The notes beneath the pieces are model-generated. The model ran no database searches. It had not been told where the DNA came from and saw only the letters and a program-made list of their open reading frames with translations. From positions 20,722,759 to 20,786,758 of the forward strand of contig NC_049979.1 of the NCBI RefSeq assembly GCF_000003815.2: 64,000 nucleotides of DNA, in the 5' to 3' direction. Origin of the DNA: Branchiostoma floridae. Lineage: Eukaryota > Chordata > Leptocardii > Amphioxiformes > Branchiostomatidae. Shown here in pieces: positions 24,401 to 39,400 of the stretch (its first letter is position 1; the number at the start of each line of letters is the position of its first letter). Position numbers and translations under genes: made by a program.

Positions 24401-27400
24401 GCGCACTCAAGCCCAGACTTAATTACTTAGATTGCCTATTCATGTTCTTGTTATACATTGTACCTTATGATATGAAGTCCCACTGGTGACATGGTTTCTT
24501 TGAAGCCTTCCTTTAGAGTTGGGCTTTAAGCCAACGCCTCTGTGAAAATGAAAGCGTCCCAGACGACAAGACGCCCTTTGTGACAGGAGTTCTGTAGACA
24601 GCAAGGGATGGGCTCAGACGCGCTGAGACGCACTCACGCGGTGTTCAAACAATTTCAGACGCTTTGATTTTCACAGAGGCACTTATGCCGTTTCCTCCCT
24701 AGGAAGGCTTGCCCCACTTTCTGAATGCCCTTGTGCATATGGGCTGAATATATCATCATTGCATTGGCATTAACAGTAAATATACCAACTTAATGACCTC
24801 CATAACAAAAAACCTGCTAAAATCTTCACACTACACAAGTACTCATCCTTACTATGTCAGGCATGAACTCTCCAATCACATCCGTGGCCAGGTCCATGGT
24901 CCAGTCGTACGCTGCCCCGCGGTATATCGTGTCTCCCACCATGTCTGCTATGGCACCTTTTATAGCCTCCTCTGTGCCTTCTTGTACCACTTCTTCCATG
25001 ATCTCTTCTGAAACATCTCGGATCAGTCTGGGATCAAAGGACTTCTCTGCAAAGTACCTGTTTGGAATAAAAGTGCATCATTATGAGGATACAGTACTAG
25101 GTATGATATGATATTCTAAAGGAATAATGAAAACTAATAAAATATTTGTTTCTTTCAACCAAAATACCCTTTTTACTGTACCATAATAAGACAATACAAA
25201 GACAATATGGCTGAACTATACTTTTTAGTAAAACATGTTTCAAGGCAAACAGTATTGTTCTTAGTTTTATAGGACTGGTATGAATATTATGTAATTGGTA
25301 TCCTGCACCATCAATACAAATCAAGTCAGATCAAAAATTATTCAATCAGCATGACAGTCATGTATGCATACAGCACTGAAATTCATTGATTTGTCCCACA
25401 TTGTTTTATTATATCTGTATCTGTATCTGTATCTGTATCTATATAGCCGGTATAACCGCCATTCGGCGTAACACACCAGCTTCGCAGGCACGCGGCGCGG
25501 CAGCAGCTGGTTATATTACACTGAACGATCCGTCACACCTAACTTTTGCACATCTAACTGCAAGCGTTCTTTAAAACTATCCATTCTAATGTTCCTCATT
25601 ACAAATGAGAATGCTTTATGTCTGGCAGTCCAGCTGTTAAGGTGTATGAACTGAGCTTTCCTGTTCCTCAGCTAATGTACATTGTAACATAGTGTCTTAT
25701 CAGGTGGAAGTAAGACGTGGCAGGAGTGAGAGGTGTCTTGTAATTTTCCTTTTACTAATCCATTAGTGAGTCTTCCCTTCTCCTAGACTCAAGGGTTGGC
25801 ATGTGCAAATGGGGACTGTTCAGGCAAATCTTTTGTACTCTTTCCAAGTATGACAAACAGAATGTAAGAAAAGAGTAGTAACTGTTGCCCATGTTGGCTG
25901 TCCCGGCCACTGACAATTTTATCCAATAATGTTAGTACAGTCATCATGTTTAAATTTTGATGGCTAAAATTTCTAACATTATATACTAGCCAGAAAAAAA
26001 AGGGTCTGACTCAACAAGAAATTAGTAACTTACAGTTTTGCAAATTTCCTGACAAATATGACACAACCATTTATGTTATATGCATGTCCATTTAACACAT
26101 TACATGATCGGGTTATTGACTTTTGGTCATGTGCCAACATTCACTTCCTGTCAGCCTGCTGAGGTAATTTGGACACAGACCAGCTAAACCTTTGCATCCT
26201 GCTAGTCTCTAGTCACAACTGGATCAGGGCCAGCAGAAATAAATTTGAACACACGCCAAGACAAACAAACAGACCAAAAAAGTACATTGAAGTTCGTTTT
26301 CACAGAAGTATTATTAGAACAAATAGAAATATTACTGCCACCAAAGACAATATACCGGTACAAATGAAATTCCCATCCTTTATAGCTCAACTGTTACATG
26401 CAATATAGCATTACCTGTCTACCAGTTCCCTGTTGGATTCCAGCACGACATCCCTGAGTTGCGGTTTCAGCTGTGAGTTTAGGAAGTCTTCAGTAACACC
26501 AGCTGCCAGATCTTCATGTGCTGCTGTCAGGCCATGAGGTAATCGTGGGGAGTATATCACAGGCGCCTTCCAAATAAGGAATTTAAAAAAATTGTCAGTA
26601 AAACTAGCTCTACTCTGTATTTGTGCTTTTAGAACATTGTATAAAGTGTGAGCACCTAAGGAAGTAAAACTACATGACATTGTACCCCTTCATTTGTGTC
26701 TAAAAATCAAGATGTGCAAAGTACTGCAAGAAACTGTTCATAATAAACTTCAACCACTGCACAGTGATCTACTCAGAAATACTGGTATTGTACATTCATA
26801 TTAATATTAGTTTATGGTACATCCTAACCCAAAGGTTAACTGGATGTAACTGGTGAAAAAACATCAAGCAATAATTCGCAGGCATCATAGTCTGATGCAT
26901 AGCAGCTAAAAGACATCAACAGTTCACGCCAGGTTGGTCTGTCCTGGGCGTACTCCCTCCAGTTGGTTCTGGAGACCCCCAGCTCTTTGAGTGTGTTGAA
27001 GATCTGATCTTCCCATCTCCCTTTTGGGCAGCCTCTTGGGCGTTTCCAAGCAGTGTTTGGGTCCGAGGGTGTCAGTTTTATCATGTCCTAAGTGAGAACT
27101 GCTCTTGATGCGTGTCCTTAGAAAGTCATCCTTTGTTTGGCAATTCTAGAATTGATTAGCCTGGGTACCATCCGGAAAGTAGTTTGCTCTGGTGATCATT
27201 ACATACTATATACAGTCGCTTCTAGCTCTGACATTCATTATACACTATATACAGTCGCTTCTCTGCTGTTCTGTCCGGGAACGCGGACCATCTTAACGTC
27301 TGGAATCGTCCAAATTTTGGACGCAGGCGCTGATTGGTCACCACATGAGCAAATTATGGAATGGGTTCAAGCGATCGTTCGAACACTCAAGCGTTCCAAC

Positions 27401-30400
27401 ACCGGACAAGCCCTCTGTCTGCTTGCAGGAGGCCTGTTGTCATCGAACGAGTGCTCTAGATAGAACCTATTCCTTTGATTTGCTCATTAACTGACGTTAG
27501 CACCAAACGGTTTGTTGAAATTGCATGTCTCCAGACGGATAGCAGAAGCGAACATAGGAGCGAACTACTATTCGGATGGTACCCAGGCTAGGAATTGATA
27601 ACATCATGAACAATAACACAGACCAATGGGCACAATGGTTGTGACCTCCCTGTTACCTGTGCGGTTTGGTTTCCGTGCTCTGACAGCACCTCGATGAGGA
27701 TGTCTGGTACCAGCTCCTCCTCCATCATCTCCTCTATGAGAGAGTCTACATAGTTCTGAGCAAACCTGCGGTCTGACTGGAAGTGCAGGGCTGCTGACAT
27801 ACCCTGGTGAAAGTGAAGTGGAACAAAATCCAAGCTGTCAGCTTATGGATAAAAGAAAGTTGCTTTCATTTTTGCATTAAACTTTCAAACAGGCGTCATT
27901 CAGATTGATTATTAAAGACTGGTCTACAAGTCTGAAAAGTGTTAAAGTTAAAACCCTTAAACTGCCAGAGTTTCAGCCCAATAAGATTTTCTCAGGGCCA
28001 GGTTTTGACCGCTGACGTCCAAAGAGAAAACCTTGAACAAGGCCAATGCCCCTAACTCCCAGGTTTCTTGTGCTACATGCAAGCAAAGCAGTTACTTTGG
28101 GGAATGCCCTATACTGGTTATATCCATGCATGGCACACAGGGCATATATTTGTATGCCAGATATATCAGGGCTTGGCAGTGTAAGGGTTGTAACAGTAAT
28201 ATGTAATTGATATGTCTTGTTCAGTTGTAGAATCCCTTTGAAGTTCTTGTTGTAAGAAGAAAACTTGTCTTGTGTACAAGTTTTAACGAGTAACTTATCA
28301 ACAAATTACCAAGTTATTAACTAGCATATCTGCCATTGCTCTGTGGGTTTATACTTCTGATTTCATTGATAATGGATAAGTTTTTTTGTTTTGTTTCAAG
28401 AAGCAAGTGTTCTTACAAAAACTGTACTCAGCATTACTTACAAATTATTGGGTATGTGTTTTTACATTACACTATGATTGAAAGTCTTTGATTACATTGT
28501 GCTATATCAAACTATTGAAGTGCAAATTTTCACTTAGTTTACAAAAAAATCACTACTTTGAGTAGAAAATATAATGTAAAAAAAAATGTTGGCAATTATC
28601 TAACTTGTTTTACATGACAAAAAAGGAATATTACACATTACAGCAATGAAGGCAAACATCCACAGAAAGCTATACATCAATGGCAGCACAAGTTAATAAC
28701 GTGACCACTTGTAGACAAGTTACCACTTTGGGCGCGTCGGTTTTAAGAACGCCAATCAGGACATCAGGAATGGCCTCGTCGTCCAGGAGGGTGTTGATGA
28801 AACTGACCACAAAGTTCCTGAGTACGCGGTCATAGTGAAGTCTCTGTTGAGTGTAACGGTGCAGCAGGAAAACAACAGAGATGATTAACTCAGTTTTACT
28901 CAGGAGAGCATATAACAGTGCACAAGAAGAAGAATGTTATATAACTTGCACACGGTTTCTCCTACAGGTAAGCTATATATGATCTCTAGCTCTACTGCTG
29001 ACTGTTGTTGACTACCTTCTATCTATGTACACTAAGTAGGCTTAGGAAAGTGGTGATTAGATAGATCACTTACTAATTGTTCTTTCAAAATGTTGGAACA
29101 TTGCAGGAACTAAAGCTGCAATACTCAAATGCATTACCCAGTAAACAACTTTTGTCCTCTACACCTACATGTAATCTAGCAGCATTAGCTTNNNNNNNNN
29201 NNNNNNNNNNNNNNNNNNNNNNNNNNNNNNNNNNNNNNNNNNNNNNNNNNNNNNNNNNNNNNNNNNNNNNNNNNNNNNNNNNNNNNNNNNNNNNNNNNNN
29301 NNNNNNNNNNNNNNNNNNNNNNNNNNNNNNNNNNNNNNNNNNNNNNNNNNNNNNNNNNNNNNNNNNNNNNNNNNNNNTGGCTGGGCAGTTCCGCAGTCGT
29401 CTCAGGAGCCAGTAGATCTGTGAGTGCCTTAGGAATAAGACTTTCTGACAGGTATCCATCAATGTAGCCCTCTGCCATGTCATAGGCAAACAACTCGTCC
29501 AGAGCGGATGTGTCCGGTTGGGAGGGCCCAGAGTCGGTTATTCCTCCACCCACATGGGCGGGGTCACGTGAGGGCGTCGTCTGTGTGTGGGGGGAGGGAG
29601 TGTTCTGTCTGGTCAAAGGTCGCAGCTTCAAACTTTGTTTGTGAAACTTGACGGTCTTGTTTTTTCCGGGTACTTGTCGTTTGTCAAGGTCAGTTACAAT
29701 GTCATGTTTTATGAGGTCAGGAGTGTGGTTCTCAGAAGAGGAGGAACATTCCTAAATGATGATGACAACAAAATACAAGGGATTGGGAAGACACCAATCT
29801 TAATGATGAAAAGGACAGAAGAAGTGATATGATTATGAACTTGTCATGTCAATGTGAAATGCAATGTATTGGGCAACCAACAGTAATACTGTACATGTAG
29901 TAGCATTTTTTTCTTCTGCCATGGCTAAACTCTGTAAAGAATACACATTTGATTTAAAAAAGGAATTTCAGTATCTAGAAGATTCAACCATCAGATTTAT
30001 AGAGTATCCTTCACAATGACACACTATAAGAGATGGAAATCAATACTAAGCGAGTTCTAAATAAATCTCAATATTTTTCCAATTAACTTACCATATAACC
30101 TGATCATGCACTATGCATAATTTCAATTTATACCAAATTAAACTACTATGATAAGTTGTGGCCTATTCATTTTCTTGGACCTTCTTCTTACGGTTGTAGA
30201 AAACTATGTAAAGCTTAAGCTGTAATCACCTTCCTGGTGCTGTAGCCCCGGAAGGTCTTTTGGATGGCAGTTGCAGCTTGACTAGGATCTGCCAGGGGCG
30301 CCTCATGANNNNNNNNNNNNNNNNNNNNNNNNNNNNNNNNNNNNNNNNNNNNNNNNNNNNNNNNNNNNNNNNNNNNNNNNNNNNNNNNNNNNNNNNNNNN

Positions 30401-33400
30401 NNNNNNNNCTGTAGGACGGTTTGTGCTGGTCGGGATGGATGTACTGAAACAGGCAGCGGTTATGTTACTGTTTATTGCCATCCAACATGTGTGTTACAGT
30501 TAAGTGAGGATGGAAATTTGAATTGCCTTAATTGGTTAAATACTTCAAAATACTTTTAAAATGAAGACCTCGTAAAGTCAGGCGACATCATTTCGACATT
30601 TAAATGAGAACGAGCCTGACTGTTTGCATGGGATGAATTCGAAGTCATTCCATTTCCCCGCCCAAAACGTTGAAGGCTGTTATTGTGGTTTAATTTTTTT
30701 GTCATCATAGACATTTATATTTTTCTTTCCCAACCAATTTCAAGTTACCAAAAACTTCACACAAGTAAGTATTTTAGAACATATTATCACCTACTTGTCC
30801 AAGCAAACTCTCCTTGTACCCTAAATGTACTAAAAAGAATACGCAGTTCCTGAATGAACATTCTATAAACTATGACATACATTTGTACCACATACAACAT
30901 ACCTCCCAGGGGGACTTGGGGGGCAAGCATGTACATGTGAAAAGGTCTTTTGAATTAGTGTTACAGTGCCAGTGCCCTTCAAAAATGTACACTCTATTGC
31001 TTGAAATAGCTAAACCTGTCATTAAAAACAGGTATTCCAAGGATTTACTTGCCATTACGCAGCAATTACCTGAAGGTGTGCTTGGTTAATACTGTAGGTT
31101 AATAAGGTCTTACTGGTGCCCTGGGACATTGCTGCAGAGTCAACGTAATACTGTAAGGGATCCATCAGTGGATTAAGTCTAGAAGTCGATCAACATATTA
31201 TAGGATGTTCTGCAGCTTAGCTTTCTAGTAAGTACCTTAGGACTGTACTGGTACTTTAAGTAAAAATTGATTAGGGATATCAACCAATCAGACAGCTTGT
31301 TGCAAGTCAGTCAGGTGTTTCATGGAATCCGATGTTCCTTGGCCTAGTTTTTACGAGTGACATGAAATGGGCATTATGAAATGAAAACGACAAATTGACT
31401 GGACGATAATGGCCATTAATGGGCTTTTAATGATGTCATCTTCAAAAGGACAAGCCATGTGTGGTAATGGGAAAATAAGATTCAGGCCATTTTCTTCCCC
31501 AAGGCATTGTTGCGTGCAATTGGCAAGGAAGTACCTCTAATACTACATATTACATCAAAGCTTTCAAGAACAGTCCTAAGCCTAAGTGACCATTGTTTTT
31601 CCGTCTAAGACATATTTTGACCTTCTATACTTAGTCTAGTACAATGTACTTGCATTTGCAGCAAAGTCTATTGACGGTAATGGCACAAAATAAAGCCTGA
31701 CATGGATACCTCACACTTGAACAACCCAGACTGACCAACTGTCACCACAAAGAAAGGTGATGACAACCTATTCGTTTCTTTTGCCCTGTCTAATGACGTG
31801 TCCAAGACACCAGATCGATTCCCACTGAAACGGAAAATCCGAGCTTTACGAGCGCATTTGAAAAGTTGCAGTTGAACGGAACGTGAGCAGACTCCAACCA
31901 CGCCTAGCTTGGTGGTATCCATCAAAATTAGCTTGTAGGAAGTGTAACTGTTAAGCTAGCTATCGTAAAACTAAGTATCCTGTGCAGGTATAGGGTTTTA
32001 CAATGGACTCAAGGGATCAACGAATAGATGCGTACAAATTCAACGATATATACAGAGTCTCGTCCCTTAGAGATGCTCCCGACAGTTTAGATGTCACAAG
32101 GAACATCAACAACAAGCTGAATGGCACGCAAGCCAAGATGCAGGTACGTGTTTGGATACATACATGTACAAGTATCTTATATAATGGAAAAACTCTACTG
32201 ATTGCCACATCTATACATGCATGTTACAAAAATGTACATGGATAAAGCTACAGATTCCTAGTAAAGGAAAACTGTATGGTTTGGAAGCCAGGAGAAAAGA
32301 ATGTATGTTGAATTGGATTATTGCAATGAATCAACATTGGTGAGGTTTGGGCATACGGTATCAAAATACCAACCGGCAGTTTGCAGGCAAATTTTTGGAC
32401 AATGCATATGTAAATATATTGTATTTTGGCAAGATATTCAATTCAGGCTCGGTATTAGGAATAATGTATGGCAGGGCCTGGTGAAAAAAGACATGCAATA
32501 GCAATTACCAGTAAAACGTACCTTATAAGTGTCCAATGCTGGATCATAAGGGTACAGTGATGTGCCCAGTTGAGGGGACGGTCTCCGATGTGCGTACAAG
32601 TTTGCAGTATCGTAGACCGCTTGCTTTGGTCTGAGGTAACCTACTTCCAGCGGGTCCATTCTCCCCCCTGCTGCCTTTGGATAGTTTGTCTTTTTATCTG
32701 CAAAATCGTTCACAATGGGGGTATAGTTCAACGACTCCTTCGCCTTGAACTTGGACAGTGCCCTCGCATCCTGGACGGTATCCGACTCATCCGCTTGTAT
32801 CCCCCGCTCCTCTACGGTATGCGTTGCGGCGTCGCGGTGGCTTCTATGTGTCTCTGCCGCTCTCCGACTGCCAAGGTGCTTAACTCTTGTATCACCTTTA
32901 TCCTGTGGACGGTATCTCCCCTTTGCCTTGCTTTTCCCTCGGTCCCGTCTCTTACTTCTTTGGTGGTGGGGTTGTGGTTGGGGTTGGGGGTAGAAGGCCG
33001 GCATGGCGGGATACACCATGGGTGGCTGGTAGTATCCGTAGGGGTAGGGTTGGGGAGGGGCGGGGCCATTGTGGTACGGGTAGGCACGATCTTCGTCGGA
33101 TGATTCCCCACTGTCGTAACTGTCCTCATCTGACACAGGCCTGAGGAGAATTCCGGGATCATTACTTGTGTACAACAGCACACATCATGTGTGTGTCTTG
33201 GTTAAAACTAGAGACTGAAGAAAAGTGGCTGCTGAAGGGGTGTGGTTGCAACAGAAAAATGTGTTGGTTGACTGGGTAAACAGTACATGTAATATATATG
33301 GTAATAGACTTATGCCTGTACATTGTAATAAGTAAGACAATGTTGCAATGAAATTACCATAGAATGATAGAGCACATTGTTAAATGGAATAACATCAATT

Positions 33401-36400
33401 GAAAAGAGAACATTTTATTCAATTGAGATACAATATATACAAAACATGATTTTTAAAAAAATTTGATACAGATGCATTAAATAAAAGATGCTTAGAGATG
33501 CCCAGTTTTTCTAAATGGTTTGATTTGTACTTTACAGTCTAATTTTGCCTTGTGTGAGGAGGATTCATCATCAACTTTGGTTGTCAATGGGGCATGAGTG
33601 CCACATTGTTACTTAAAAAAGTGATCGCTGGTTGGGTAAGATACTTCAAGTTTAGCAGAGGGTCCTTATTATGTAAACTCTTACGTTACTTTTTGTTGCA
33701 AAGAGCTATTTTAGCATAGACCACGTATTCAACAGATATTCTATACAATCTGAATCATATAATTAATATGTTTACAATTCCTACAAAAAACATTGAGGTT
33801 GAAAATGAATATGAAACAGAATACCGTCACTGAGAATCAGATTGACTATACTGCATATCAAATGAAAATTTCTGTGATAAACATGCTTTTAGCTAGGATT
33901 TTATCATAGGGAATCTAAATTTCTAGAGTCACAGTAAGTGCTATACAATGTTTGTAGGCCCGACTATTGTAGGGGGGTCCAGGGGCATCCGACTTCCATG
34001 GTGCAGATTTTTTGAGAATTTTAAGTTAAAATGGTGCATTCCAAGGTATCTTAGGGGTAATTACTGTGAAAGAGGTCACAGTAGCATCTAGTGACCTAGT
34101 GGTATTCCTGGTCAATCAGAATTTCATGCTTGTCAGAGGATCTTCTCCCAGTGAAAAGCCCATCTACCTGATGCCATGACCCATGCCTGGCTAAAAGCCT
34201 GGTTATACAACAATTACTCATGACATACATACACTGGCTGACACCTGTTGTGGCTTACAACATGGACGTCTGACATCTACCTTATCTAATCTGAGAAGCT
34301 AGCTATATGCCATGTATAAATCAGAGATTACTGACTACTCATCCCGTCTCTTCTGCCTCATCAATCTGTACCTTTTGCATTAGTGACATAAAATGTCTTT
34401 CTTAAAGACTATGCACTTTGTCTGAGCTATTTTTATCACAATTAGAATAAATCTTGATTATCATGTTTTCCCATTTTTCAAAGGGGAAAACATATTGTTT
34501 TTGCTGGTACATTGTATGTTCTTCCTCCAAGCAGAAAAGGTTTACTGAAAAGGATGGGCTGTGCACCAGGCCTGGCTGCCTGGGCTGTCTATCACTCAGA
34601 CATCCCCATTCATAGACCCAATTCTTTTTTTTTTCACTCGCACACACTACTTTTGGGTGAGCCTGATTATATAGTATTGTATGCGAGTAGCTTGACACAA
34701 GGCTAGAGGGAAAACATTCTGCTTTTTTGCAAAAATGTTGTTTTTCTAGTTTAGGTCTCTCCTCACATGGGGTTGAGGTTTTGTGTGAAAAGATTTGTGT
34801 GAAAAACGTGCGCATCAAAAATCTGCTTATTCTTCTGGTGCATATTTTTCTCCCCGCCAGAAAAAATCCTGTATGAGCTTTTCTTACCTCTGGAAAGCAT
34901 CCCTCTTCGGTTTTACTGGAGGAACAACTTTGCGTCTCCCTCTCCGGAGGTCATCATCACTGTAATACTCCGGGGGAGTACTTAACCTGTTCAGATAAAC
35001 AACAGTTGTTATAATAGTGAGGTTATGAAAACTCACTATTGATTATATTGGTGTGGCCTAACTATAGGAAGTACGTCCTAATTTGCATTATGTATAACCT
35101 CAAACAAAGTGAAATATGTCACAACTGGAGTTCTACAGTCTCAATCCTTTGCCAAATGATTTTGTCTCAGTACAATGCAAATGTGTTGCAAAGAGATAAA
35201 TGCAAACATCCTTCTAAATGAACACTGACAAAAACATACATGTAACCTTGTTGGCAAAGGAATGCAGAGAAGATTCAAAGAAATGACTGTGACGGCTTAA
35301 CTATTGACTTTACCCTTTATCCATGACCTTTTCCTGAACTTACTGCTTATCAAAAAATAACGAGCTCATAAATTAGCCCTGAGGTACACTAAGAAGTTTT
35401 CCTTACAATCTAAGACTGTCAAAGCATCACGACCTGAGCTCACCCCAGTTGGATCAGCCAGACTTAACTTTGCCACATTGCCCTTGGCATGACTCTGAAC
35501 ATAAAAGGTGCCAGTCAAAGGGAAATGCCGCTAAGGTTGTGATATTACCAACCTCATCAGACAGAAAGTCTGGAACGATTCATCTTTGGTAGGGATTGTT
35601 GTGCTACTATTATCAAATCATCATGAGCAGAACCAGGTGCTTGACTCTGAAACTACTGATTCTATCTGAATCTTCCAGTTTTACAATTGACAGCCATGGA
35701 TCTTTTTTCTGTGTCACTGAGGCCCCAGAAAAAATGTTACTCTTTTAATAACACATTCATGAATGATTCAGAACTAAGGACAACACCCATTCCAATTTGA
35801 AAAATAGAAAGGCCACATTTTCAAGAAAATTCTCTAGAACCTTGAAAGGCAATGACCCTTTTCTTACTTTGAGCAACAACGGTGGATTAACTGGCCTTGT
35901 TTTAATAAGTATCTGTTGATGTTCCTCTCTTTCTCAAATGTCCCAAGTCAAAGGAAATAAGCCCTAATAAGGCTTGAAGTTCTTAGCTAGCTGCTGGATT
36001 ATACATGTACAACTTCTTTATGAGCCCAAGAGGTATTTATCAAAAGATCATAACCATATAGGATGTCCAGAACACAAGATTTAAAAACCAGACGTTCTAC
36101 TGCAGTACCACGGATGGTGATCTATACACAAAATTTAAACTTTCCTTTCCTGACAAATAAAATGCACACACCAAGCAAGTACTAGTATCATAGATCTATT
36201 CTTGAATGGCATTGGATGACTGACAAAAACATTTCATGATGCTAGACTTAGTATAGTGTAACTATCTTGGCAAAAATAATCTTGCTATCAGTTTTTTCCC
36301 CCTCAAAGGAATCTTGAGTCAATGTGTGATAAAACTCAGATCAGAACATTAAATGAAAATGAGTTGAGAGACAAATTTCAACTATGGCTGACCAAGGAAA

Positions 36401-39400
36401 CAATGCGTTTGATTGTTATACATGTACCTTAGCTGTGGTAGCTGTGGAGGTGTTCTCCTGGATGGGTAGATGTGTTTATGTTTGCCAGCTGACATGACTC
36501 TGGCAGGCTTGTCCTCTGGTTCTAGCGAGGCATGTGGCTTCCCTCCTCCCAGCTCCTTCCGCACACGGTTCAACCTGAAAGTAAGATGTGAAACGTCGTA
36601 GAAAAACCAATGTTCCTGTGACCCTCATAGTTGCTGTTATGCTGCTACATCTTACAAATCTGTCAATTATAAAGAACCTGTCATAACCGGAGTACCTGCA
36701 ATTTGGTGTACCGTTTCTGGTTCACAGGCACAGGGTGTTGGCTGGCTATAACTAGTTATCTGACACCAAAAGGCTAACCCAGAGTTAAATGCAAACCCTT
36801 CTAGTAATGCTAACCCTAAACCTAAACTCCAACAACCTTGATCATGAAAACAGGTACCAAATCCTGTGATAGTCTACTCTGGGTTTATAAGACTGATATC
36901 TTTTGAACTGAATGTGTGATAATTCTTTAAACCGTAACAAATTATTACTTGCCGAATATACGGGCATTACTTAATATACAGCATACTTCATCTTGATTTT
37001 TAGCCATCTTGCATTTATGAGACTAGTGCCAGACACAGAATACATGAAAGTAACAAAGAGACTATAAAGTGTGAGTGGGATTGAAAGCTTTTTTGTTGCC
37101 ACTTAAATGTAGCGTTCCTTTGTGAATTTCTTTACAATGGAGTATTAGAGGCTGTCTAGATAAAACATGTATTTAGATGTTGGGGAATTTTCCCATCATT
37201 GCAATGAGAACAAGTTCTTGACTGTGTCCCTCTGTACCTTTGACATTCTAACCAACAAAATCCATGACTGCTGGTACAATATTCTAGTCTGTGAAGACAG
37301 TTAGACTCAATAGCTTCAAAAGGCCAAATACTAGTAACTGGAGGGCTGCAAGAACCAAACAAGCTGCTACATTGTACGAGGCCAAACATGGCTACGTCGG
37401 TGTTGTGTTTGTGGCTAAAAGTCAATACCCAAATGCCTTTCAATGCAAATCCAGAACAGTAAAGACACCTCCCTTAACTGTAGGGCCTGGCATTAAGTTT
37501 CAAATCATGAAAGGTAAAAAAACAAAACCTTTGAGATTCTTCACGATACAGCATTTCCATGCATGTTGCATCCTGAAATAATGACCCCCCCCCCCCCAAA
37601 AAAAAAAATTCCACCAACCACCAAAGAAACATCACATCTGGCTGCATTTGTAATACAAATCTGACTATTCTATGCTACTCTAGATCTAGATCTTAGACAT
37701 TATCTGATACATGTTATAAGAAACAAATACACACCAAAAAGTACTCCTACGCCTCAGCTCCTGACAGCACTAGTACTGGTACAAAGCTTCTTTGCCATGC
37801 AAATTTTGACCATTTGATCATAAATTTTAGGAAATGTTCAAGTTCTAAGCCAGATCTAGCAGTACACTTCTACACATACGGCACCATCAAGCTATACATG
37901 TATAGGTGTGTTTGTTGCTCCTGCACAATTTATTCATGAACTTACACATTGTGTTTTTTTGACGTATTGCAACATAGCGTGCCTTAAAATGTTAAATTAC
38001 TATAATTTCCATCATTTGTATAGATTTGGCACAATTTCAGACCCTTGAAGCTTGTCAGGAAAAAAGGCAATATTTTACCAATTGGTGGCATGCATACATA
38101 GATTAGAGCCGCTTACCAAATGCAGTATTGCGTGACTCGTAAGTTGTATGAAAGATTCAAACTGTCATGAATTCTTTATGACACCTCAATCATTGCATAC
38201 AACAGGAATACAATTAGGGTGACCAGAAAAGATCATCGCTCAATACAATTGCATGGCACAAATTGTTCATTGAATGTTCAATCCGCCGACAGAAGAGGAC
38301 TTCTAATTGGTGGCTTCCATGGGCGGATACGTACCTCCTGTGCGTGCTCATTATTTTTTGGTGGGAGCTATACCTGTCCATTTTACTCTTTGATGAATAA
38401 TGCATGATGGCAAATGGCTCTTTTCAACGTTGATGCATGGTTGCTAATCTTGTTATTCGTTTTGACAATAGCGCCCAGTACGACTGTTAACTGGTACACT
38501 GTACGTGCATTTGGAAAAGCCCAGGTCTCAAAGTCAAGTTTTCCTGTACATGTATTTGAAGAAACTAAAACACTAGACAATACTGTTCTACAGACTACAG
38601 AAAGACTAAATCCTGTCTCAGTAGAATGAAGCAGAATTGAGCACTAACTTGACTAAGTAAAATCAGAAAAACTCTTATATAATACAAAATATATACTCTC
38701 GCTCTGAGGAAAACCCAACATGTAAAACTTCATACGAATTATCAATAATTTAAAAGTTGCATAGGTACTAGTACAGTTCCATCCAAGTCTAGACCTAGCC
38801 TCTCCTTTGTTGCTTTACATAATCATCTACTAGTAATTCAACTGGGAAAAACAGGTGTCAGCTCAGAGAAGAGACAGACACAGGGGAAGAGTGTTCTTTG
38901 GGTGAAGGTCATGAGGAGATACTGCTCTTCAAACCCTTATGATCTCTAAGGACTCCTGGTTCAGGCCCTCTGGATGTAGTGTTCTGAGTTGACGAATCCA
39001 GTAGGATTCACAATGTAAACCACAGGGGGAAGAGTTACCTGGATATTTGTATATATTGTTTCTGTTTGTTTCTACTCCCTTCTTGTTTCACAGGTCCTTA
39101 AAAGGCTGGGTGGGAGCTTTGTAGCAGCAAGGACGTTATATGAAACGTCCTTGGTAGCAGAGTTGAAACTTAAAGTTGACCATACCACAGGGTAGATTAA
39201 AACAACTGTAAAACCTGACAAATACAATATCTGGGAAAACAGTGCACAGAGCAGACATCATCTAATGTTTTATAACATAACGTGTATTACAGTGTAGTAA
39301 TCCAAACGTTAGTGTACAGCACCACAGTAAACTCAAGATGTCACATCCACAAATCCCTTGGGACTTACTGATGTGTGCATGCATCATTTCATGGCATGGC

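Noticed and set aside
31114-31178. Exon-like minus-strand segment (DPLQYYVDSAAMSQG) with acceptor and GTAAG donor
   Set aside because: Its length (65 nt) and phase do not fit between the 32522 and 30443 exons, which already join in phase 0; including it introduces a stop. It could be an alternative exon, but nothing supports that.
32570-33103. 177-codon plus-strand frame
   Set aside because: It is antisense to the large IQ-gene exon, which has matching splice sites and coding-like composition.
34402-34818. 138-codon minus frame
   Set aside because: It spans low-complexity intronic sequence (T and K/N runs), with no conserved motif and no splice connection to the host gene.
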